Notes: generated from the letters alone by a model not told the origin. 64,000 nt of DNA from Pegoplata infirma (GCA_963921195.1 OY992536.1:93167007-93231006); one strand, 5' to 3'; positions 24,594 to 36,766 are shown, numbered from the stretch's first letter. Numbers and translations are program-made.

Positions 24594-26448
24594 CAGTGTT
24601 GCCGTATATTTTTTTGAAAAAACTTTTTTTTTTCGAAAAAAAATCTTTTTTTTGTGAAAAAAATCTTTTTTTTACAAAAGTATTGAAATAATTAAAAATT
24701 AATACAAATTTATGTATTTTCAATTCAATTTTTATATCAAGCATACTTGGGACCTGGCATTACTTTTGTATGATTTTTCATTGGCATTTTACATGAAAAA
24801 AACTAATGTCTCAATGCTTAGGTCATTGAGATGCTTAGGTCATTGAAAAAAATAATAAAAAACAACCCAGCGTTCATTTGGAGCTCGAAAATACTCATAA
24901 AAGAGTCCTTAGGCGATCAGAAAACATAATGATCTGAGTGTTTTTCCTTTCAAAATGGTCCCTTTTTCTGAGCGCTCTTATAATATCTGTGGCAAAAACC
25001 CATAACAACATAAGTCGAGTTATGTCCAAAACGTGTTTTTGCATTTTCGGAATCTCCTTATCCATTTTCGTATTGTATCAAATTTTTAAGAAAATCGGAC
25101 CATTACTTTCTGAGATATTGATTTCAGAACTCCACAACTCATTTTTTTTAAAAGGAAAAATAAAAATCGTAACAGCATATCTGAGTTATGTTTTTATTCC
25201 TTATTTTAAAATCAGCAATCGTTGAAGACGCTAAAATGCATTTTACAGGGATACATAACTGCATATCTGGACATATGTATGCTTGGAGTAAAATGTATTT
25301 TTGCAAAACGCAATTACAACATCAATGGTTTTCACCCGATATCTCCGTTGTTCTAATATATATCAACTTTTAAAGTAGCGCAGTTTGTGTCGATACTAGT
25401 GCTTGAGATATTTACATGCCCAAAATGTTCCAATTTTTAAACCCAGATTTGGTATTTGAAATTAAAATTTAAAAATGCTCTCCTGAAAAGTAGTATACAA
25501 ACACTTATGTACTAATTCCTTTTTGCCACAGATATAAAATTAATAATAATAATTTTGATCCAATGATCAGTTTTAATTTAGTTTTCCCAATTAAATTAGG
25601 TTTATTTAAACCTAACCGAGAACTGGTAACAATGACCGTCGTCTCGTTGTATCGAAATCGACCAAGGGTTTATTAGGAATCGAACCCAGCGCTCTTATAT
25701 GACTCATAAAATATTCTGAAAAATATATGTTCATATTCTTTTCTGAGTCTTTTTAGACTTTTTTATGAATGTTAAAAAAATATTTTGAATTTTTTACATA
25801 TCCATAATTAAGAGTCAAATATGAGTTTTTGAGGACTTCACATTCCGAGCGTTCTATTAATATTTTTGAGCCTTGAAAGAGTCATAATTTAATAAGGCTC
25901 AGAAAATTGTACACAGTAAGCAAATATCAAACACCAGTGCATGCTCGACAATATATGAGGGATTGGGTCTATGTGTGGTAAAATCTTTTATTAGTGCAGC
26001 AAGTACACAATTTAAGTGAAAAATTATTCTATGTTGCCAACATACAGATTTGAGTAAATATCGGGTGGAATTTTCATATGGCGACCAAGTCAATGAATGG
26101 TCTGATTTTAAATGGATCTAATAAGGTTGTTACCAAGTTAAAAACTAAATTTTAATCGAATATCTCATATTTTCATAAAATAAAGTCATATTGAATTGTA
26201 ACCGTTTACATAGACTGAAAGACGGACACGCTAAGTCAACTCAAATAGGGATTCTGAATCGGTCGGTAGGGCCAATATTTTGGGGAAAAAAAAACTGATG
26301 CTTTTTGTATTTATTTACTAATTAAGAAAAACTTGAAAAAACTTTACTATTTTCCAAAAAACTTGTTTTTTTAGAAAAAATTTTGAAATCTTTTTAGCAC
26401 CTCAAAAAACTTGCAAAAAAAGGGAAATCTTGATATATGGCAACACTG
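24594..26448. mobile_element. 1.86-kb hAT-type element, 8-bp target duplication
   Basis: Ends CAGTGTTGCC / GGCAACACTG (10-bp perfect, 15 of 16 further in) are flanked by a perfect direct repeat TTCACATC (24586-24593 and 26449-26456). Ends of CAGTG type with an 8-bp duplication define hAT. No transposase frame remains. The interior contains a tRNA-SINE fragment (about 25600-25690) and a copy of the fly repeat also seen at 30230-30400 (GTTTACAT, GACGGAC, GATTCTGA, CAATATTTTGGG). Confidence 0.85.
25600..25690 (-). repeat. tRNA-derived SINE fragment
   Basis: CTAACCGAGAACTGGTAACAATGACCG followed by GTCTCGTTGTA and GGAATCGAACCC matches the SINE at 37344-37459. Read on the minus strand, GGGTTCGATTCC is a polymerase III B box. 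Confidence 0.6.
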
Positions 26449-27079
26449 TTCACATCTGACAAGGGAATTAACCCAACCGTTATACACCGATTTGCGCGAA
26501 ACTTAAAATATTAAAATATATAAAAGAGACGATTTTAAGGTTGGAGTGTCTTATCTTATCGGTCATATCAGGGATTTGTGGGTTCAAAAAATAGGTAATA
26601 ATTCTTAATTTTTTTTATTGTTTCTTATGAAACTACATAGGGTAAGTGCACCAATAGTCGGCACTTTAACTTTTTTTAACTAATTTTTGAAATTCAAAAA
26701 TTCGATTTCAAGTTCGAAGATTCTATTTGAAATTAAAAGAAACAATAGCAACAACCACACAGGAATTGAAAAACCATGATTTAGTTGACACTTGCTTAAC
26801 AGCCAACTTAGCGTATCGGTCTAGAGTGATCGTACCTAAGAGGCAGTCAATAGCAAAAACATTACAGATCATGGATTCAATCCCTGGCGGCTGCGATCTG
26901 TTAATAATTTTCACATATAGAATAAAATTGACTATTAACTGAATAAATTTGACATTAAAAGTTTTTCTGATGGTTATAATAACTGGATTATATGAAACTA
27001 GTAAAAAACGAACCAGGATGTCTTAAATTTTTAGAAAAATAAATTTTTCTTTCACACCTTTCTCAATTCAAACCATATA
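26449..27079. other. Old repeat mosaic with a possible second SINE
   Basis: 26770-26900 (+) has tRNA-like blocks: TAGCGTATCGGTCTAGAG resembling an A box, and CATGGATTCAATCCCTGG resembling a B box. It could be a SINE of another family. The 63- and 71-codon open stretches on both strands at 26723-26942 overlay it and are not genes. Confidence 0.4.
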
Positions 27080-27835
27080 TAAAAGATTTTATTTAAAATT
27101 CAAAAACTCCATTTGAAATTCCAATTATAATTTTAAAATTTCAATAAAAATTTTAAAAATATCAATTGAAATTCGAAGATTTCAATTTAAATTCGAAAAA
27201 GATCAATTATAATTATAAAACATCAATTGAAATTGGAAAAATGTTAATCAAAGATTTCAATTGAAATATGAAAAATATAAACGGATATTCAAAGATTCTA
27301 TTTCAAATTCGAGAAGGATTAAAGACATTCAAAGTTCAGTTGAAACTCTAAATTTCCAATTCGTCCTCGAAAAATATAGATTAAAATTTGAATATTCCAT
27401 TTGGAATTCGAAGACTCCAATGGAAATACGAAAAAAATGCATTCAAATTTGTAAAACATCAATTGAAATTCGAAAAAAATTAAATTAAATTTAAAAGCAT
27501 CAATTCAAATTTGTAAAATCTCAATAGAAACTCACAAGAGAGCAATGAAAATTTGAAGATTCTAATTGAAATTCAAAAAACATCAATGTAAATTTGTAAA
27601 ATATTAATTAAAATTCGAAAAATATCTAATTAAATTCAAAACAGATCACTTGAAATTCGTAAAAGTGCTATTACAATTTTTAATATTTTTTTTTTTTTTG
27701 AATTTTAATTGATAATTGCGAATTTCGATTGATATTTTTTTAATTTCAATCTTTTTCGGATTCGAATTGATTTTTTCGAATTTTAATTCTAATTTCAATT
27801 AATTTTTTAAAATTTTGATTGATAATTAAAAATTT
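27080..27835. repeat. Degenerate CAATTGAAATTCGAAAA tandem array with inverted end
   Basis: About 25 imperfect copies of an ATTGAAATTCGAAAA-like unit of ~27 bp run to ~27670. From 27695 to 27835 the inverse unit (TTCGAATTTTAATTGATA) appears, giving the block a foldback shape. It is non-coding. Confidence 0.6.
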
Positions 27836-28690
27836 AAAAATAGAGTTTTTAGACTAAAACGAACCATTATTTGCCAGGCAATCTACAAAAGAAGTTTTTT
27901 GTGATAAGTCATAAAATTTTACAAAAAGGAGGAAAAAGTTATTTTTTTGCTGTTTTTTTTGATACATTTGAGAACACAATAGAGATGTCACAGGTAGGAA
28001 TAATATTTATTGTGGACATGTGCCATTGAAAGCAACATCTCAGCTAAAATCCTTTCAAAACTACAAAAAAACTTAAAACATTTGTAGAGTATTTTTTTTT
28101 TTTCAAATCAGTTATGAAGCGGAAGGGGTTATCTCACCAAAATGAAATTGTTAGTCGTTAATAAGCTAATCAAGTAAAATAATAATTTAAAAAAAAAAAA
28201 ATAAATATCGAAAAAAAAAAATTTTGTTTTGTATGGAAAATTTTTTTTTGTGTCAAAACTTTAACCCTCCAAAGACACGGGTTATTTTTTTTTCGATTTG
28301 GCTAAACAAAGAGTTTTTAGACCAAAACGAACCATAATTTGCCTGGCGGTCGAAGAAATTCGAAAAATGTCATTATTCTTGCCACCCTAATGTACACATA
28401 TAAGGCATTCCATACCAAATGCTTCACCACATAAAAACTTTTGTCCTACGAATGCTGAATAGAGTGTATTGATAGTAGAGTGGCATAAATAATGACTTTA
28501 TCGAGTATTGTCGATTACAGGGCAAATAATGGTTCCTTTTGGTCTAAAAACACTATTATTAGTCTTGAACACTATTATTAGTCTGAATCTGGCGTAAGTC
28601 GCCACGTAAAAAGTGAGTGAGCGTGAGTAGAAAATTTGGTGATTGATTCGATTATTGCTTAAGTGAGTGTGTCAAAATCCACTCACGCGC
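27836..28690. repeat. Copies of the ACGAACCATAATTTGCC...GCCACCCTAA repeat
   Basis: GTTTTTAGACCAAAACGAACC plus ATTTGCC occurs at 27845 and 28313. The second copy runs to GCCACCCTAATG near 28392. Inverse relatives start AGAGTGGCATAAATAATGA at 28481 and AGGGTGGCACGAATAATGA at 30805. It is a dispersed fly repeat of unknown class. Confidence 0.5.
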
Positions 28691-28741
28691 CTATCTCTAG
28701 TACAGAGTACTCCTTTTTTCTGAATATGTAAGTAAAACCAC

Positions 28742-28915
28742 CTACTGTTACTGCATTACAGTACTTTTCTGATAGTTGTTTAAAAAACTACTAAAAATTA
28801 CTAATCAAAATTGTTGTTTCATATTTGTCATTAAAAAACACCTACATTTGTAGTTGAAAAGAAAACATTTATTTACGAACAACTAACATGTTGTAACTGT
28901 CATACTTTTTTGAGT
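28742..28915 (+). repeat. Half copy of the 37460-38020 CACTCA element
   Basis: TTACTGCATTACAGTACTTTTCTGATAGTTGTT through ACAACTAACATGTTGTAAC and TTTTTTGAGTGA follows the right half of the element at 37460-38020 block by block. The left half is missing. Confidence 0.55.
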
Positions 28916-29027
28916 GATGTAATACTTGTGTGTACACATGAAGCTATTCCTACATTTCCTCGGAAGTTTTATTATGTGTTACCTTCCTTGCCAGTTAGTG
29001 GTGACATTTCCAAAAAAACAAGTAAGA

Positions 29028-30400
29028 AAATTGTAGTCGGTCAAGACCGACCATATAATACCCTACATCAGAGTTTCCCGGAAAATGGGTCCCATGGACC
29101 GATTAGATCTATATGTTGTCAAATTTTTAATAAGTGTAAAAAACACTCACAAATCAAATTTGAGTGAAATAGGCAATAAACCGCTTTAACCGAATATCGG
29201 TCGAAATTTTCACAAGGGGCCTGAGTCCAAAACTGGTCCGATGATTATCAGGTTTGATAAGGTTATTTAAGTACGCGTTTAACATACATAAGCAAAATTT
29301 TAATTAAATATTTTCCATTTTCATGAAATTTGAGAGATTTATGTGAAAATCGGGAAGGTTGTTTGTATGGGGGCTACAAGAAGAACTGGTCCGATTTTTA
29401 TACCCTCCACTTAGTGATAGAGGGTATATATAAGTTTGTCATTCCGTTTGTAACTCATCGAAATATCGGTCTGGGACCCCATAAAGTATATATATTCATG
29501 ATGCCCGTTCGATTTTAAGACATTCTAGCGATGTCCGTCTGTCCGTCTGTCCGTCTGTCTGTCTGTCTGTCTGTGGAAAATGCTGTAGCGGCCAAAATAT
29601 TGCACAGTGATGACTGAAACTTAACATATTTATTGGAAGTTCTCCCGAGAAGTTTGGTATTGCATTTGAGCGATATCGGTTCAGCGGTTCAAAAGTTATG
29701 AACGAAAATGTAAGCACACCTCAAAAATTTCAGTACATTCAACATAACCTAAAAATACAAAATGCTTTAATTCGGCTTCTGGTTGACATATGTGAACATA
29801 ATTGAACACCAAATGGTATTTAAACAAGTACGAAGATATTTTTTACAAAAAAAAATCGCGGATTTTTTTTTTACCAAAAATTTTTTTCGCGGAATTTTTT
29901 TTTTTTTTTTAAAGTAATTTCCTTTTAAATAAAGTTTTTTGCAATAATCTTTTTGAAATTGTGGAGGGTATCACTACATTCGGCAATGCCGAATTTAACT
30001 TTTTTACTTGTTTGAAATTCGGAATGGTGATTTGTGAAGACAAAACACGTTTACCTGCCAAATTTCGAAAAGATACCTATTACAATACGGTTATTAGAGT
30101 CATTTGAGCCAAAACTAAAGAGGACCTTCGTATGGGGGCTAGGTCTAAATATGGACCGATTTTTTCCAATTCGTCCTTGGACCAAGAGAGGCTTAAGTTT
30201 AAAATTTCAAGTCAATTGATTAAAAATTGTGAACTGTATCGTGTTTACACCGTTTACATGGACAGACAGATGGACGGACATCGCTAAATCGACTCAAAAA
30301 GTGATTCTGAGTCGATCGGTATACTTAAAGGTGGGTCTAGGACCAATATTTCGGGTAGTTACAAACATTAGCACAAACTCATTATACCCTGTACATAGAA
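29028..30400 (+). repeat. Dispersed fly repeat split by a DINE-like insertion
   Basis: Left part 29028-29396 (GGTCAAGACCGACCATATAATACCC, repeated ACTGGTCCGAT motifs) and right part 30013-30400 (GTATGGGGGCTAGG, GTTTACATGGACAG, ATTCTGAGTCGATCGG, CCAATATTTCGGG, TTATACCCTGTACA) read as one long repeat. The DINE-like element 29397-30012 lies between them, inserted after a CCGATTTTT block. Confidence 0.5.
29397..30012 (+). mobile_element. DINE/INE-1-like element (non-autonomous Helitron type)
   Basis: The head ATACCCTCCACTTAGTGATAGAGGGTAT is followed by TTCCGTTTGTAACTCATCG, GACCCCATAAAGTATATATATTC and a GTCCGTCTGTCT microsatellite (29536-29574). The end reads GTGGAGGGTATCACTACATTCGGCAATGCCGAATTTAAC. 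The block order mirrors fly INE-1/DINE elements, which are Helitron relatives (established for Drosophila; transfer here is inference). The GGCAATGCC hairpin near the 3' end fits. Confidence 0.65.
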
Positions 30401-32249
30401 AAGATTAGAAGGTACGCAGTGTTGTATTTGATGTATTTTCCAATATGGTGGCAAAATGCTTGTTCTTCCTCATCTCACACGTATTTAATATCAAATTAGA
30501 TTCTTTGTTTATAAAAAATGGAATTTGTCTTTCATTTAATTAAATTTATTATTTATTTTGCTTTATTCAACGTTTTTTTAAAGAAAATACGCACTATTGA
30601 TAGTTTAAAAACTTTTTTTTTCTCTTTTGTTTTTTGCTTTGTTGTTGTTCTTCTTTATGTTGCATTGTTTTTATTAAACGTCAAAAGTTACATAATGTGC
30701 TGTCACTAATACTTATTCAAGCGAAATACGACTCTGTTACACTTCTATTTTTTTCTATGACCCTGTACCACAGTGTGGTGTAGGGTATAAACATGTATGA
30801 CGATTAGGGTGGCACGAATAATGATTTTTTACGAATTTCAAATTATGGTTCGTTGTGGTCTATGTTTAAATTTTTAGCCAAATCGGACAATATTAACCCG
30901 TGCCGTTGAGGGGTTAAAGTATTGCCCTAATTTTTTTTTTAATTTTAATTATTCTTTTACTATTGTCGTGACAAAAAAATTTAAAAATTTAATGACAAAA
31001 AAATTTAATTTTGGTGGGGTAAGGCTTTCAGCTTAAAAATTGGTTTTGAAAAAAAATAAGGCCGCTAGGGGTCCTACTCCAAAATTTGTTTAGACTTTTT
31101 TTAGTTTTGACAAGCAACGATTTTAGTTGTTATATTGCTTTGAATGATATATATTAATGATGCATATTTTCTAAGCCAAACAGCATTTTTGAAAAAAATT
31201 ATAAAAAGTTAAAATTTGATCAGATCCTCTTAATTTTTGATTTTATGAGGTCTATTAAATCACATCTAAATATATTTTAAACATTAGTTTTATATGATAC
31301 CGCTTACCCCCAAAAACAAGAGGTGGAATAATATACAATGTAATATGCGAATATATGCGATTAAGAGAAAATTGGTTTATATTTTATTTCTAAAATTTAT
31401 TTGCACATACAAATTTCGAAAAAAAATTTGACCGGGAAAGTGTTACACGTAATAATTATTTGATATTAATAAGCACGTCTAGATAAACAAAAACCTTATT
31501 TATTTTATTTTTTTAAAGTATTACAATTACCTTTCAATAATTTCCGCAAAAACTTTTTTAAAAATGTTTGCCAAAATATTTTGATCATTCATGGGTTAAA
31601 TTAATTGTGGCCAAATATATTAATTAAACGTGTTTCCTGCACAAAGATATGCTTTTTGTGGTTATAAAATGGTTTTTTAATGATGTTGAAATAAATTTTA
31701 TAAAAAAGTAAGACAGTGCAGTTAAGGGTTAATTATTGACTAAAATATCAAGCGGTGGTCAACACCTTTCTAACGATGTATTAGAAGTGAAAATCGGACA
31801 AAAAATACCAAAGTTATTTAAGTTTTCAGTAAATTCGAATTAAAAAGCATCAAAAAACTGACATAAACATCTCGTTATCTCGAATCTGTGGTTGGATTTT
31901 TAAAATGTTTTAATGCAGAATCAAAGAATTCCTAAATATCTATTATATTTGCTCATTCATTGGACAAAAAAAAATTTACTGAATTTTTTATTCATGAAAA
32001 TTACAATTTTTGAACCATTTTTTGATGTGGTTTAGCTCACGGGAGATTATCGTTAGAGCCCAAATATTTTGGGAATCTTCATAAAACATGTCAAAGTTAG
32101 TTTTGATGGGGGTACAACTTTAATTTTTTTTTGCCCATATAAGGTGAGTCGGTCTAATATACATACATTTTGGAGAAACCCTGAAAACAAATTTGTGCAA
32201 TAATATAGAAAAATATATTAAAATTGCAAAATATGAATTTTTTCTGCCT
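30401..32249. other. Old repeat mosaic, no gene supported
   Basis: Contains the inverse ACCCTAA repeat at 30803-30920 (with CGTGCCGTTGAGGGGTTAA) and further A/T-rich sequence. The 63-codon open stretch at 30518-30709 is a hydrophobic Phe/Leu/Val run without a start context or neighbours to support it. Confidence 0.4.
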
Positions 32250-32395
32250 GACTTGGAAAATAGGATACCCCAGGATTCCAAAACCATTTATGCAAAAAAA
32301 ATCGAAATTCTTACTAATTTGTTGAAATTATCGCAAATTCAGATCGGACTTGGAAAATAGGATACCCCAGGATTCCAAAACCATTTATGCAAAAA
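32250..32395. repeat. 97-bp spaced duplication
   Basis: A 49-base block beginning GACTTGGAAAATAGGATACC occurs at 32250 and again at 32347 with no difference seen. Next to it, GTGCCAGAGAGTG occurs twice (32401-32430), and GTACTCTGTAGTACAGAGTAC at about 32503-32523 is a near-perfect palindrome, also found in part at 28699. Confidence 0.7.
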
Positions 32396-32892
32396 TGTGC
32401 CCTGTGCCAGAGAGTGTGCTCTGTGCCAGAGAGTGGATTTTGTTCCTTTCTCTTTCGCACTTACACATTTTTTGTATGATGGTATCTCTATTTTTAGAGA
32501 TGGTACTCTGTAGTACAGAGTACTCCGACATTGTGTCGAAGCCTTTAATTGGTCTCCATAAATTTTTTTTATTTTTTTAAAAATTTTGTTTTATGAAATT
32601 TGCTCCTAACGGCTTCCATGGTGCCTCTTTGAGTGTAAGACCGACCCCCATTAATTTTTACCCTCCAACATTTTTTTCGGAATATACGTATACCATATTT
32701 CCACTCTATAACGGGGCTCCATACAAAATGATATTTTTATAAAAGCTGCTGCTACCGCTCTGACTGTAACAATTTTTATAAAATCTGCTCCTACCGCTCT
32801 GACTGACCCAAGGGTGCCCCTAGAGATGTGAAATGTATTACCAAGTTCAAAAATTTTATTAGAATGCACACCCCTTCTATATATAACCCTTA

Positions 32893-33044
32893 AGGTACCT
32901 ACAGACGACGCAATATTATGTACAATATTCAATTATATTGAAGGTGTGTGGGTAATATTGATGATTGTACAATGGTCAATCTTACCCACACACCATCAAT
33001 AAAATTGAATATTGTACATAATATTGCGTCGTTTGTATGTACCT
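32893..33044. mobile_element. 152-bp palindromic MITE, copy 2
   Basis: Same length and sequence plan as 12338-12489, with a handful of substitutions. It is flanked by TTA on both sides (32890-32892 and 33045-33047), a clean 3-bp target duplication. Found on both sides of two genes in this window, so probably abundant in the genome. Confidence 0.85.
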
Positions 33045-33514
33045 TTAAGGTGGTCCTAATACAATATTTGTTATTTTGGCTTCCGCTCTAACTGCCCCAA
33101 GGGTGCCTCTAGTGATGTAAAATGTGTGACCGAACACCAATATTTTTTCAACCCCAACATTTCTTAGAATATACCTATCATCTATCTTCAACCCTTAAGG
33201 AAGTCCACATACATTTGTTTTATTATACCCTCCAACTACAGTGTGGGGGTAGAGCCCAGTCACAATTGGCACCACCGACGACGAACCACTGCAAAAGAGA
33301 GAGCGACACATTAAAATTAAGCGACAGACGACCGGACACATTTTATAAAGAAAAAGACGCTCATATCAGTCAGACATCTATTTTTTTTCTTTTGTTCTCC
33401 TATAAAAGCAGGTATACAATGCTTCTTGTGTGCAACACACACACAATATATTAACTCCAATTGGAAAAATTAGCATATTTTGTTGAACATATGGCAACGC
33501 TACTCATTGTTGCC
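33045..33514. other. Repeat-derived spacer
   Basis: No gene was recognised. The 110-codon open stretch at 33122-33454 (+) starts inside repeat sequence and lacks any recognisable domain. Its later part (GGGGGTAGAGCCCAGTCACAATTGG and onward) is less A/T-rich and unexplained. Confidence 0.35.
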
Positions 33515-34424
33515 AATTTAGCTATTTTGTAGCTAGATTTAGCTATTTTTTTTGCATCTAGCGACAAATCTAGCTACTTTTTTTGTTCGCAAAATTTGTA
33601 AAAAATTGTTTTTTTAAACCGTTTTATTAGCCATATTTTCAAGTTGACATTTCGTTAACGTGCTATTTAATGGTGTTTTCTTTTCTGGCAAAAAATGTGC
33701 CTTTTTTTTGCATTTCGCCCCACAAATTATGTTTTTGTGTTCTTTTCTAAAAAATGTCAACCATTATAAAGAATATCGTGTTCTTTTCTAAAAATGTCTG
33801 CCCCATAAAGTGCAAAAAAGTTGCACTTTTTACCCCGTAAAAAATCACAGGGTTGAAATTGCCTTATACAACAGCTGACTTTTTCTGTGTTGTTTTCTCA
33901 AAACAGCTGTTAAAAAATACAGGGCAGAGTATTTTTGTATGTTGTGTTCTATTCCAGTCAAATAAAATGCAAATTTTTGAAGGTGTGAGTTAAACATTTT
34001 AAAAATGTATACCCTTAAAAGGCAAACATTTTTTTTCAGAAAAGAAATCACCATAAGTGTGTATGACATCTGCCAGTTTTTCAACTTTTCAAAAAGTTTT
34101 ATCAGGGGTTTTCTATGATATTTACTTTAACTTCAAACAAAAATTTTAAATTTATCAAAAATCTCTCCATGATAAAGTTACTTAAAATTTTCAACATCAA
34201 GCAAGTATCGTATTGGCATAATTCATAGAGAATGTAGTTTAGTACCAACATAAAGAAAAAACAGCTATGGGTTTAAAATATACTTAATAGTTTTCATCTC
34301 TCCAATAACGGATAAAATTTTACACCAGAATTCATAACCAAAAAAACGAGTGGCTATAATCGAGCTTTTAATTCGCATTCAGATAATTGTGTATTAAAAA
34401 ATTTGGTACTGCGAAACAACTCCC

Positions 34425-34625
34425 AAATGAAATAAATCCCAATGAAATAATTCCTAATGATATAAGTCCTAAGAGGAATGAATTAACTCCCAACTTTAAG
34501 AAATGAAATAAGTCCCAAAGAAAAAATGAAACAAGTCCCAATATTTGGGAGTTATTTAAAATCAAAATACTTACTCCCAAAAAAATTAAAGAACTCCGAA
34601 CGAAATAAGTCCAAAAAAATAAAAT
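34425..34625. repeat. AATGAAATAAGTCCCA minisatellite
   Basis: About eight to ten imperfect units of ~16-20 bp around GAAATAAGTCCCAA. The 70-codon open stretch on the minus strand here (34368-34580) is repeat translation. Confidence 0.6.
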
Positions 34626-35054
34626 AAGTTCCCATTACAGGAATTATATCTATTATGAGTACTTTTTACGTATACAAAATGAGGTGCTGATTCACAGAAA
34701 ATAGTGAGGTGCCGATTCACAGAAAATAGAAATTCACAGGAAATAGTTCACAGGATCTGCAAATCCAGAAATACATACATATGTATAACATATAGATTAA
34801 TAATGTTTCTTTGTTAAAGAAATTGATTTAAAAGCTTAATTTAATAACTTAAGCGTTGGAAGCAATTTCAAAAGTTTCATGCGTTATAAATTATATCTGC
34901 GATATAAAATATGAGTATTTAAACTTTTTGTTTGCAAAATTTAATAAAAATATTTGAAAATATTCGTTTTAATACCAAAACTAACTTATTTTATTATTTA
35001 ATTAAAAACTTTAGCAAATAAAACCTTTTAAAAACCACAAATCCAAAATCTAGC

Positions 35055-35354
35055 CACAGACTAATACAGACTCGACATAAGTGACAGGTGTCAAAAAAGT
35101 ATTTCTGAACCATATGGTTAATATTTTCAAATTATTCTACGAATTAGGTTAGAAAGAGAAAACTGATATAACGCGCCATAAGAAAAATGGATGCCAGATC
35201 GGATTTTGTTGTTTCACTCACTCCTAAGTCGTAGAAAGTGTTGCCATATTAGCGTAAAACAGACTAAAAACCGCTGTGTTTTCTCCTAAAATCGCTTAGT
35301 TTTTCCCCATTTTTTCTTATAAAACCCTACTGTCGAGTCTGTATTTAGTCTGTG
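35055..35354 (-). mobile_element. CACAGAC-ended MITE, copy 2
   Basis: Inverse copy of 11631-11941, 300 bp, flanked by a direct ATCTAGC repeat (35048-35054 and 35355-35361), i.e. a 7-bp target duplication. No coding frame. Confidence 0.85.
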
Positions 35355-35622
35355 ATCTAGCTATAAAATAGCTAGATTTTTCAACTGTTTATACAAATGC
35401 TAGATTTTTTAACTGTTTTTAAATTTAGCTATTTCTAGCTATTTTTTTGTCCAATCTAGCTACATTTTTTTTAAAAATAGTTGGCATCAGTGACGCTACT
35501 TGATACAAATTTGAGAAAAATGAGAGTGTGGTGAGAGAGCACTACAAAAATAGAATAGAATCTATTCTGGCGGCAGTGTGGTCGACTACAAAGCGATTTT
35601 TTGCTTTTCATACAAAATGAAT

Positions 35623-35745
35623 TGTGACTCGGCTCGTATACTCACTTTGTCATTCCATGTGTAACGCATCGAAATATCGTTCGGTGACCCCATAAAGTAT
35701 GTATATTATAATAATTATTGATCAGTGGCTCCTATAGGGTAAAAT
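35623..35745 (+). repeat. DINE-like head fragment
   Basis: TTTGTCATTCCATGTGTAACGCATCGAAATATCG and GACCCCATAAAGTATGTATATT match the head of the element at 29397. It is cut off before the GTCTGT stretch. Confidence 0.6.
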
Positions 35746-36401
35746 GTAAGACCAACTACTTCAGCTTTTGAATTAATCCTCACTTTTGTTTGGTTCAGCG
35801 GCACGGGATTATATTGTTCGATTTGGCTGAAAATTCAAATATAGAGTTTTCTTACCCAATCGAATTATAATTTTCCCGGCGATTGACGAAATTCAAAAAA
35901 GTAATTATTTGTGTCACCCTAATGTCTATATATTAGGGTGGAGCAAATTTAGCTTTTTTAGAATTTCGGAAACTCTGTGGTCAACAAAGGTTTTCAAGTC
36001 AAAAAAGGAACCTAAAGCCATTATCCTACATGATCAATATTTTTGTGTGTTAATATCGACCCTCAAAGGCAACTTTCCCGAACCCGACATTTTTAGAAAT
36101 TCAAAAAAAAAACTGAATTGGCTCCATCCTACAATATATGTAGGTCTTAATGCCATAGTAACCAAATCAACATCGTCGATTGCCTATCTACACCTTACCT
36201 GCTTGCCAGTTCAATCGCCCGTCTGTCTGTGATTGTTATATATTAGAAGGCAATTGAAAATAATTGATTCAATTATTTTTATGAAAAAAAATAAAATGTG
36301 TGTATATGTGATTGTGTGACTGTACTCCTCTCCTTTCATTTCATCCGTGTCCTTAAGAATTTGAATAAACAAAAAAAAAATTTGATTTGTTGAATAAAAT
36401 C
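35746..36401 (+). promoter_or_regulatory. Repeat remnants, then probable promoter and 5' UTR
   Basis: 35795-35925 is another copy of the CGAATTATAATTTTCCCGG...CACCCTAATG repeat. From about 36240 to the start codon at 36402 the sequence is unique and presumably carries the promoter and 5' UTR of the four-exon gene. A pyrimidine-rich CTCCTCTCCTTTCATTTCAT stretch lies at 36326. The 107-codon open stretch at 35909-36232 overlaps repeats. Confidence 0.35.
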
Positions 36402-36547
36402 ATGAACAAATTAAATTCAGCAGTATCATATAACAGTGGCACGTCCTCAGAGACAAGCGAAACACAAAGTGTCGAAGAAAATCAACAAAGTGATAGTGTT
36501 ACGCCAAGCGGTACTAATACACCACCTATACAAAATTCTGGTAGTAG
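36402..36547 (+). CDS. Unrecognised 423-residue protein, exon 1 of 4
   Basis: The gene model joins 36402-36547, 36623-36766, 43333-43499 and 62940-63754 (1272 bases). All junctions keep phase, every intron is GT...AG, and the frame runs from ATG to TAA. Exon 1 starts MNKLNSAVSYNSGTSSETSE and is Ser/Thr/Gln-rich, probably disordered. It ends in a codon split AG|A (Arg49) at donor GTAAAATA. I do not recognise the protein. Three QT motifs (GVQTD at 107-111, GAQTD at 124-128, ATQT at 172-175) resemble dynein light chain LC8 sites. Location in the cell is unknown; no signal peptide or membrane segment is visible. Confidence 0.75.
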
Positions 36548-36622
36548 GTAAAATATAATTAAACACTTTAATTTAGCAAAAAAAAAATATGGATAAATAA
36601 TATTTTTCCAAATAAATTATAG

Positions 36623-36766
36623 AATACCAAAAAGTTGGAAACGTATGAAAGATTCCAATAATGATGCCGAGTCTAAACGACCTCCATGGCGGGCAGTTAG
36701 CATTTCTACACTACCCAAACCAGATAAGAATGCACTGTTGCGTGCAAAACTTCTAGATGCTTCAAG
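36623..36766 (+). CDS. Unrecognised 423-residue protein, exon 2 of 4
   Basis: It follows a 75-bp intron (acceptor AAATTATAG). Residues 50-96 are basic and begin IPKSWKRMKDSNNDAESKR, then PPWRAVSISTLPKPDK and LLRAKLLDASR. It ends AG|GTAGGTTG, again splitting an Arg codon. The Trp/Pro/Arg-rich text and normal codon mix argue for real coding sequence. The 69-codon minus-strand open stretch at 36617-36826 is its shadow. Confidence 0.75.

Larger units (their letters stand above)
33515..35480. mobile_element. TAGCTATTTT-ended inverted-repeat element, interrupted
   Basis: The left end (TTGTTGCCAATTTAGCTATTTTG, repeated ATCTAGCTA motifs, 33508-33600) and right end (ATCTAGCTATAAAATAGCTAG through AATAGTTGGCATCAGTGACG, 35355-35500) are roughly inverted. 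The 300-bp MITE at 35055-35354 is inserted in the right arm at an ATCTAGC motif. The interior also holds a degenerate AATGAAATAAGTCCCA minisatellite (34425-34625). Confidence 0.45.

Noticed and set aside
33122..33454. 110-codon open stretch (+)
   Set aside because: It begins in repeat sequence, has no recognisable domain, and no splice or start context supports it.
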